Assembly: GCA_943327025.2 (NCBI GenBank)
Contig: CALPVO020000114.1
Coordinates: 1 to 6,843, forward strand
Length of the DNA stretch: 6,843 bases
Reading direction: 5' to 3'
DNA from: Janthinobacterium lividum
GTDB lineage: Bacteria > Pseudomonadota > Gammaproteobacteria > Steroidobacterales > Steroidobacteraceae
The notes under the pieces were generated by a model. The model saw nothing but the letters and a program-made list of their open reading frames with translations. It searched no databases and was not told the DNA's origin. Positions 1 through 4,614 of this stretch are shown here, piece after piece. Position numbers and translations under genes: made by a program. Position 1 is the first letter of the stretch; each line of letters opens with the position of its first letter.

Positions 1-881
1 CCCGTGGCAATGACGCCGACGATGAAGGCAATGGCGCCACTCGTCATGATGGAGCCAAACCACTCCTTGCCACCCGTGACTGCTTGTTCGAAATAGAACA
101 CGCCTGCCGTGCCACGCAGGTTCGAGTGCGTCAGCGCGGCAATACCCACCACCGACAACACCACCCACGGGCGGTTGCGCAGCAAATCGCGCACATCCGT
201 GCCGAGCGCCGCCGGGGCTTCGGCAATGGGCTGCACGCGTTCACGCGTCAGCAAGAACGTGGCCACAAACAACACCACCGCAATGGCCGAGTAGATGGCC
301 ATCGCCAGCATCCAGCCCTGCGGCGAATTTTCGTTGCCATCGTAATAGCGCGCGATGGCCATGGGCGAGGAATAGGCGCCCACGAGGATGAATACCGGGA
401 TGAGCGCCATGGAAAAGCGATAGGAGGTGACGGAAGTACGTTCCGCCGAACTGGGCGTCAGCACGCCAAGTAGTGCGGAATACGGAATGTTGATTGCAGA
501 GTAAGCCACCATCATCAGGCTGAGGGTTACGTAGGCATAGACCACCTTCCACGGCCCGCCGAACGACGGCGTGGTGAAGGTGAGCACGGCCGTGATGGCC
601 ATGGGCAGCGCCCCCCACAGCAACCAAGGACGGAAGCGACCCCAGCGCGTACGCGTGCGGTCGGCAATGGCACCAACGACGGGGTCGACGAAAGCATCGC
701 CCAACCGGGTAATCAGCAGCATGGTGCCCATCGTGGCGGCACCGAGCATGAAGACATCGGTGTAGAACTTGGCGATGAAGATGGCGAACATCTGCCAGAA
801 GAAATTTGAGGCCAGATCACCAAGACCATAGCCAAACTTCTCCCTGACACTGAGGCGCCCACTGTCCGTGGTTGAATTCAT
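1..881 (-). CDS. GPH-family sugar:cation symporter (MFS), partial at C-terminus
   Basis: Inner-membrane transporter of the glycoside-pentoside-hexuronide:cation symporter family (MelB, XynP and YicJ relatives). It probably imports beta-glucosides or short beta-glucan oligosaccharides with a cation. About 293 N-terminal residues are present; the family is usually about 450-480, so the last third lies beyond the left edge. Seen: the N-terminal stretch REKFGYGLGDLASN, then hydrophobic helices, and the family signature RLGDAFVDP followed by DRTRTRWGRFRPWLL (about residues 59-87). Asp62 and Asp66 match the cation-site pair Asp55/Asp59 of MelB. An Asn in YSAINIPYSALLG sits where MelB has the sugar-site Asp124. 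The start is the second of two adjacent ATGs because the AGAGG Shine-Dalgarno lies 7 bases before it; the first ATG (884) would leave 4. It is the third gene of the operon, 36 bases after the GH16 stop. The family is certain; the substrate is inferred from the neighbours. Confidence 0.93.
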   Translation of the reverse strand, partial: MNSTTDSGRLSVREKFGYGLGDLASNFFWQMFAIFIAKFYTDVFMLGAATMGTMLLITRLGDAFVDPVVGAIADRTRTRWGRFRPWLLWGALPMAITAVLTFTTPSFGGPWKVVYAYVTLSLMMVAYSAINIPYSALLGVLTPSSAERTSVTSYRFSMALIPVFILVGAYSSPMAIARYYDGNENSPQGWMLAMAIYSAIAVVLFVATFLLTRERVQPIAEAPAALGTDVRDLLRNRPWVVLSVVGIAALTHSNLRGTAGVFYFEQAVTGGKEWFGSIMTSGAIAFIVGVIAT

Positions 882-884
882 CAT

Positions 885-893
885 CCCCCCTCT
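885..893 (-). promoter_or_regulatory. G-rich Shine-Dalgarno before the symporter
   Basis: On the minus strand the bases just before the tandem ATGATG read AGAGGGGGG, a purine run able to pair with the 16S rRNA tail. AGAGG is 4 bases from the first ATG and 7 from the second, which favours the second. It is the strongest ribosome binding site of the three operon genes. A run of six G at this position could change length by slippage, which would alter spacing but not frame. Confidence 0.6.
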
Positions 894-917
894 GTGCACG
901 CGCGAAGGCGTGCGCTG

Positions 918-1757
918 CTATGTCTCGCGCTCGTAGACGCGAATGTAGTCAATCTTCATTTCCGCCGGAAACGGCGTGCTGCTATCCGGCAACCCCGGCA
1001 GGCCACCGCCTACCGCCAGGTTCACCAGCAAATGGAACGGTTGGTCGAACGGTGCGGGCCAGGCGTTCAGGTCCGCCGGGCCACGTGAGTGGAGGCCGCG
1101 AATTCCATCGCTGCGACTGCAACTCCACCAGGCACTTTGGCTAGCCCAGAGTTCGCCATCCACGTACCAACGAATCTCGCCCGGGTCCCATTCCAGCGCA
1201 TAGTCGTGGAAGCCATCCACGCCCTCGCCCGTCGGGAAGCCATGGGTATGCGTCACATGGCTGCGCTGCGGGAAGCTCGAGCCAAAATGCAGGCTACCAA
1301 GGTACTCGGCAGGGCGGTCACCCACAATTTCGAGCAAATCGATTTCGCCCGAGGCGGGCCATGGCCCGTAAGCCTCTTCCTGCGGCAACAGCCACACCGC
1401 CGACCACAGGCCGCGCCCGAGCGGAGCACTGACGCGTGCCTCGAAGCGGCCATAGCGCTGCGCGAACAAAGCCGTGCCGTCTTCCGTACGCGTGCGCAGG
1501 CGCGCCGAGGTGTAGGCGCAACCCTCACGCTCCTCGCGCAAAGCGCGAATGCACAGACAACTGTCGACCACTTCGACGTTGGCGCGCTCTGCGGTGTAGC
1601 ACTGCAGTTCGCCATTTCCCCAACCGGGCACCCACTGGCGCTCAGGGCCGTGGAAAAAACCGTTCCCGAGTTGCGGCGCCCAGCGGGACAGGTCCAGTTC
1701 AGGAGCATCGAACTCGTCGCTCCACACCAACCGCCAACCGGGAAGTGCCACACCCAT
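918..1757 (-). CDS. GH16 family beta-glucanase (laminarinase-like), no signal peptide
   Basis: Endo-acting glycoside hydrolase of family 16, expected to cut beta-1,3- or mixed beta-1,3/1,4-glucan by a retaining mechanism. The product is 279 residues, almost exactly one catalytic domain. Seen: an N-terminal WRLVWSDEFD strand, GNGELQCYT near 47-55, YGRFEARV near 102-109, the catalytic motif GEIDLLEIVG with Glu138 (nucleophile), Asp140 and Glu143 (acid/base), then HDYALEW and a C-terminal KIDYIRVYE strand. The spacing of the active-site residues is the GH16 E-x-D-x-x-E form found in laminarinases. The start ATG lies 8 bases after the GH1 stop with no clear Shine-Dalgarno, so translation is probably coupled to GH1. 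The reading frame stays open far upstream, but that part lies over GH1 in another frame and shows no secretion signal. The first residues (MGVALPGWRLVW) are already domain sequence, so the enzyme looks cytoplasmic, which is unusual for GH16. Family sure; exact linkage specificity inferred. Confidence 0.93.
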   Translation of the reverse strand: MGVALPGWRLVWSDEFDAPELDLSRWAPQLGNGFFHGPERQWVPGWGNGELQCYTAERANVEVVDSCLCIRALREEREGCAYTSARLRTRTEDGTALFAQRYGRFEARVSAPLGRGLWSAVWLLPQEEAYGPWPASGEIDLLEIVGDRPAEYLGSLHFGSSFPQRSHVTHTHGFPTGEGVDGFHDYALEWDPGEIRWYVDGELWASQSAWWSCSRSDGIRGLHSRGPADLNAWPAPFDQPFHLLVNLAVGGGLPGLPDSSTPFPAEMKIDYIRVYERET

Positions 1758-1765
1758 GGCGTGTT

Positions 1766-3163
1766 TCAGCGCAACCGGGCCGCAGCGGCCGCGTCGCGAT
1801 GCGCGGCAACCAACCCCGCATACCAGTGGGCGCTCTGCTTCGGCAAACGCCGCTGCGTGGCGTAGTCGACATGCACAATGCCGAACCGCTTGGTGTAACC
1901 CTGCGCCCACTCGAAGTTGTCGAGCAAGCTCCACACGAAGTAGCCACGCACCGGCACACCCGCCTGTACAGCATCGGCTACTGCCGCGAGATGCGTCTCG
2001 AGGTACTGGATGCGTCGTGTGTCGCGCACCTCCCCGGCAACCACTTGATCGTCGAAGGCCGCGCCGTTTTCCATGATGTACAGCGCCGGCAGCGCGTAGT
2101 CGCGGTGCAAGCGCAGCAGCAGTTCGCGCAGGCTGCTGGGGTGAATTTCCCAGCCCATGGCGGTGTGGTCGGTGCCGCACTTGGCAGGGTCCACCACGCC
2201 GTTGGCATCAACGACGTTGCGGGTGTAGTAGTTCAGGCCGAGGAAGTCGAGCGGTGCACTAATGGCCGCCAGATCGCCCGGCTCCACCTGCGGGGCGTCC
2301 GCACCCAAGTGCGCCACCACATCCGCCGGGTACTCGCCCTTGAACAGCGGGTCCATGTACCAACGGACGAGCAAGCCGTCCTCGAGCCAGGTACGCGCCA
2401 CATCCGCCGGCATGGCACTCGCGGGAGTGCTCGGCGACTGATTGAGCACGATGCCCAGCGGGCAGCCCACCCCGTCGCCACGCAAAGCACGCAGCGCGAG
2501 GCCATGTGACAACAGCAGATGATGGGCGGTCTGGTAGGCAGTGCGGCGGCTGCGTAGGCCGGGCGCAAAGATACCGACTTCATGCCCGAGAATGGCCACC
2601 ACCCAAGGTTCATTGTGGGTAGCAATGGAGGCAACCCGTGCCCCGAAGCGCCGGCCTATCTCGCGCGCATAGTCGACAAAACGGTCTACTGTGCTACGCG
2701 CCGCCCAACCACCGGCCTCCTGCAGCGCCTGCGGCAGGTCCCAGTGGTACAGCGTGATGTGCGGCGCAATGCCACGCGCCAGCAGGCCAGTAATGAGCCG
2801 GTCGTAGAAGGCCATGCCCTCCTCGCTCCACGCCCCGGAGCCCGCCGGTTGCACGCGGGGCCAAGCGACAGAGAAGCGATAGGCTCGCAGCCCCAAGCTG
2901 ACCAAGAGGTCCAGGTCGTCGTCGAGACGGTGGTAGTGGTCGCAGGCCACCTCGCCAGTGCCACCATCGAGAATGGTGCCGGGCTGGCGACAGAACACGT
3001 CCCAGATGGAATCGCCACGCCCGCCTTCGCGCGCTGCGCCCTCTATCTGAAAGGCGCTAGTGGCAGTACCCCAGACGAAACCGGCCGGAAAGCGACCAGC
3101 CAGAACGGCCGCGCTAGGTTCGGGAGCAGAGGGCTGTTTAAAGGATTCAATCGCTGCATTCAT
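1766..3163 (-). CDS. GH1 beta-glucosidase
   Basis: Cytoplasmic beta-glucosidase of family 1 that releases glucose from the non-reducing end of short beta-glucosides such as laminaribiose or cellobiose. It has 465 residues, normal for a bacterial single-domain GH1. Seen in order: FPAGFVWGTATSAFQIEGA (25-43, with Gln39 for sugar binding), YHWDLP (139-144), THNEPW with acid/base Glu185, LNYYTRN (310-316), YIMENGAAF with nucleophile Glu365, and FVWSLLDNFEWAQGY near the C-terminus. All key GH1 residues are present. The start at 3163 is the only ATG shortly before the conserved GTATSAFQ block. The frame is open back to about 3289, but that stretch covers the promoter and operator. There is no Shine-Dalgarno; a run of seven T lies just before the ATG. 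It is the first gene of the GH1-GH16-symporter operon and is probably repressed by the LacI-type protein encoded just upstream. No signal peptide is visible. Whether it prefers beta-1,3 or beta-1,4 linkages cannot be read from the sequence. Confidence 0.95.
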   Translation of the reverse strand: MNAAIESFKQPSAPEPSAAVLAGRFPAGFVWGTATSAFQIEGAAREGGRGDSIWDVFCRQPGTILDGGTGEVACDHYHRLDDDLDLLVSLGLRAYRFSVAWPRVQPAGSGAWSEEGMAFYDRLITGLLARGIAPHITLYHWDLPQALQEAGGWAARSTVDRFVDYAREIGRRFGARVASIATHNEPWVVAILGHEVGIFAPGLRSRRTAYQTAHHLLLSHGLALRALRGDGVGCPLGIVLNQSPSTPASAMPADVARTWLEDGLLVRWYMDPLFKGEYPADVVAHLGADAPQVEPGDLAAISAPLDFLGLNYYTRNVVDANGVVDPAKCGTDHTAMGWEIHPSSLRELLLRLHRDYALPALYIMENGAAFDDQVVAGEVRDTRRIQYLETHLAAVADAVQAGVPVRGYFVWSLLDNFEWAQGYTKRFGIVHVDYATQRRLPKQSAHWYAGLVAAHRDAAAAARLR

Positions 3164-3238
3164 GAAAAAAACCGTTGCGCATGAGGGCGTCGTGAGCGCG
3201 GGCAGGACCAAACTGGAACCAACTCCAGCGCGGTCTCC

Positions 3239-3252
3239 TGAAAACGCTTTCA
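3239..3252. promoter_or_regulatory. LacI-type operator of the GH1 operon
   Basis: The plus strand reads TGAAAACGCTTTCA, a palindrome with 5-base arms TGAAA/TTTCA and a central CpG at the dyad. LacI/PurR-type repressors place a hinge-helix leucine into such a central CpG. On the minus strand it reads TGAAAGCGTTTTCA, one base different from the operator before the GH17 gene. It sits just downstream of the predicted -10, where a bound repressor would block transcription start, and about 75 bases upstream of the GH1 ATG. Confidence 0.75.
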
Positions 3253-3259
3253 AGAAACC

Positions 3260-3289
3260 ATCTTGCCCATAGGCCTTGCAGCCTGTCAA
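3260..3289 (-). promoter_or_regulatory. Predicted promoter of the GH1-GH16-symporter operon
   Basis: On the minus strand a perfect -35 hexamer TTGACA (3289-3284) is followed after 18 bases by CAAGAT (3265-3260), a weak -10 with 3 of 6 consensus positions. The predicted transcript would begin near 3253, at the edge of the operator, giving a leader of about 90 bases before the GH1 ATG. The -35 is convincing; the -10 is not, so the start point is approximate. Confidence 0.45.
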
Positions 3290-3313
3290 ACCCTGCCCTT
3301 TGGAACAGCGCGC

Positions 3314-4357
3314 CTAACGCAGCGGGCGAGTGGATTCGCGCACGGCGAGCGTGGTGGCCCCCAGACGGACGCGCGGAGCGCGGCCCTCGACCAGTTCGAT
3401 CATGGCCTCCGCCGCACTCTCGCCCACCTCGGCAATACCGCGATGCACAGTGGTCAATGGCGGAATGGTGAACGACGAAGTGGGCAGGTCGTCGAAGCCC
3501 ACCACGGAAACATCGCGAGGCACTACCAAGCCACGACGGTGCAACGCCAGCATGGCGCCGTACGCCATCTGGTCATTGGCAGCGAAGACGGCAGTGAACT
3601 GCACCCCCGTATCCAGCAAGCGGTTCATGGCGGCATAGCCACCAGCGTCGGAGTAGTCACCTGCCACTACCAGCTGCTTGGCATAGGACAGGCGCGCCGC
3701 GGAAAGCGCTGCCTTGTAGCCATCTAGGCGTTGTTCGGCGTCCGGATGGTTCACCGGGCCGCCAATGCAGGCAATGCGCTTGTGCCCTTGGCCAATCAGA
3801 TAATCGGTGGCCAAACGCGCGCCCGGAGTGGAGTCCGCGTCCAGACACTGGATGCGCTCCCCTTCCACTTGCCGCCCCGTGAGAATGAGGGGAACGGTGC
3901 GCGAAAGCCGCTGTAATTCGGCATCCGGCAGACAACTGGTCACCAGAATAATGCCGTCCACACGGCGACTGACCAGGTGATCGATGCACTTGCGCTCGTC
4001 GGATTCACGCCAATGACCACTGACGAACAACGCCGAGTAATTCGAACGCAGCAAACCTTTTTCGATGGCGGCTAGCGCCTCGCCGTAGAACGGGCTGTCG
4101 ATGGCCTGCGTGACCACACCAATGCTCATGGAACGGCCGCCGGCGAGCGTGCGCGCGGCGTTGTTTGGCATGAACTGGAGTTTCGCGATGGCGGCACGAA
4201 CCGCACGCACCTTGGTATCGCGTACACGCGCGGTTCCGTTGAGGATGCGCGACACGGTACTAGGCGAGACCCCGGCCTCGCGGGCCACCATCTCCAACGT
4301 CACCGCAGGCTCTTCCACACCGCTTTGCGCCGGTTGCTCAGCGTCCGCACGCCGCAT
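3314..4357 (-). CDS. LacI-family transcriptional regulator
   Basis: DNA-binding repressor of the LacI/GalR family, probably the local regulator of this glucan locus. From the chosen start it has 347 residues, normal for the family. Seen: the N-terminal helix-turn-helix VTLEMVAREAGVSPSTVSRI with LNG (19-41), the hinge NNAARTLAGGRS (65-76) whose Leu71 fits the minor-groove leucine, then a periplasmic-binding-protein-like ligand domain with SIGVV, FYGEALAAIEKGL, RRVDGIILV, CIGGP, RLDGYKAAL, AVFAANDQMAYGAM, VVGFDDL and PLTTVHR. Three starts are possible: GTG 4381, ATG 4372 and ATG 4357. The last is preferred because GGAG lies 8 bases before it. It is transcribed toward GH1 and divergently from the GH17 gene. 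A matching operator pair flanks it (3239-3252 and 4474-4487). The inducer is unknown; a beta-glucan oligosaccharide such as laminaribiose is inferred from context. Confidence 0.93.
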   Translation of the reverse strand: MRRADAEQPAQSGVEEPAVTLEMVAREAGVSPSTVSRILNGTARVRDTKVRAVRAAIAKLQFMPNNAARTLAGGRSMSIGVVTQAIDSPFYGEALAAIEKGLLRSNYSALFVSGHWRESDERKCIDHLVSRRVDGIILVTSCLPDAELQRLSRTVPLILTGRQVEGERIQCLDADSTPGARLATDYLIGQGHKRIACIGGPVNHPDAEQRLDGYKAALSAARLSYAKQLVVAGDYSDAGGYAAMNRLLDTGVQFTAVFAANDQMAYGAMLALHRRGLVVPRDVSVVGFDDLPTSSFTIPPLTTVHRGIAEVGESAAEAMIELVEGRAPRVRLGATTLAVRESTRPLR

Positions 4358-4364
4358 TCGATTG

Positions 4365-4370
4365 CACTCC
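4365..4370 (-). promoter_or_regulatory. Shine-Dalgarno deciding the lacI-type start
   Basis: On the minus strand the sequence reads GGAGTG, then six bases, then the ATG at 4357. The GGAG core gives an 8-base spacer, within the usual range. The alternative ATG at 4372 overlaps this motif and has only a weak GGGCAG upstream, so the shorter start is favoured. The difference is five residues and does not touch the helix-turn-helix. Confidence 0.45.
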
Positions 4371-4417
4371 ATTTTTTGCACTGCCCAATAACCGACGGTG
4401 CACTGGACAGAAGGCTA

Positions 4418-4439
4418 CCGCATCTGGCGTTGAATGCGG
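4418..4439. repeat. Inverted repeat CCGCAT/ATGCGG in the divergent region
   Basis: Six-base perfect arms CCGCAT (4418-4423) and ATGCGG (4434-4439) are separated by 10 bases. It lies between the regulator start and the GH17 promoter, just upstream of the TTGACA at 4445. It could be a second protein-binding site or chance; there is no T-run to suggest a terminator. It does not resemble the TGAAA-type operators. Confidence 0.25.
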
Positions 4440-4444
4440 AAGCA

Positions 4445-4474
4445 TTGACAAACCCCCGTTCGCTTGGCTAATTT
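4445..4474 (+). promoter_or_regulatory. Predicted promoter of the GH17 gene
   Basis: A perfect -35 TTGACA (4445-4450) is followed after 18 bases by TAATTT (4469-4474), a weak -10 with 3 of 6 consensus positions. The -10 runs into the operator, so repressor binding and polymerase binding would exclude each other. The predicted leader is roughly 45 bases. Confidence 0.5.
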
Positions 4475-4487
4475 GAAAGCGGTTTCA
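4474..4487. promoter_or_regulatory. LacI-type operator of the GH17 gene
   Basis: The core TGAAAGCGGTTTCA lies inside a 20-base palindrome (4471-4490) with perfect 8-base arms ATTTGAAA/TTTCAAAT and a central CpG. It differs at one of 14 positions from the GH1 operon operator read on the minus strand. It overlaps the predicted -10 and start point of the GH17 gene and lies about 117 bases upstream of the regulator's own start, so it could serve autoregulation as well. Confidence 0.8.
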
Positions 4488-4524
4488 AATTCCACCTCCA
4501 CCAAAGAAGCCAGTGGTGAACCCC

Positions 4525-4614
4525 ATGCCGACCGTCTCTCGCCTCCTGCGTACTTCGGGCCGCTTTGCCGCCCGCGCTGCCACCCTCGCTACCTTGTTCG
4601 CCCTCGCCGCCTGC
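4525..4614 (+). other. Lipoprotein signal peptide of the GH17 enzyme
   Basis: Residues 1-30: arginines at 6, 9, 13 and 17, a hydrophobic stretch LATLFALAA, and the lipobox Leu-Ala-Ala-Cys with the lipidated Cys30. Four glycines follow, with no Asp at position +2, so sorting to the outer membrane is expected in a Gram-negative cell. Which side of the outer membrane it faces cannot be told. Confidence 0.88.

Noticed and set aside
84..473. Plus-strand open frame opposite the symporter
   Set aside because: The opposite strand carries an unbroken GPH symporter with family signature motifs; the plus-strand frame is His/Arg-rich shadow sequence.
885..890. Run of six G before the symporter as a phase-variation switch
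   Set aside because: It lies outside the coding region and is short; a length change would only shift the ribosome-site spacing. Too weak to claim.
1758..2180. Upstream extension of the GH16 reading frame with a possible start at 2180
   Set aside because: The extension runs through the GH1 coding region in another frame, has low-complexity Arg/Ala/Gly content and no signal peptide; the GH16 domain begins right after the ATG at 1757.
1436..2509. Long open frame on the plus strand (357 residues) opposite GH1 and GH16
   Set aside because: It lies antisense to clear GH1 and GH16 coding sequence, is rich in Arg, His and Pro, and has no recognisable domain; it is an effect of high GC content.
3164..3289. 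Longer N-terminus for GH1 starting at a TTG at 3289
   Set aside because: The added residues cover the TTGACA hexamer and the operator, match nothing in GH1 proteins, and the ATG at 3163 already precedes the conserved domain by a normal distance.
3253..3313. Possible terminator after the regulator gene
   Set aside because: No stable stem followed by a T-run could be found on the minus strand between the regulator stop and the GH1 promoter, so readthrough from the regulator into the operon cannot be excluded.
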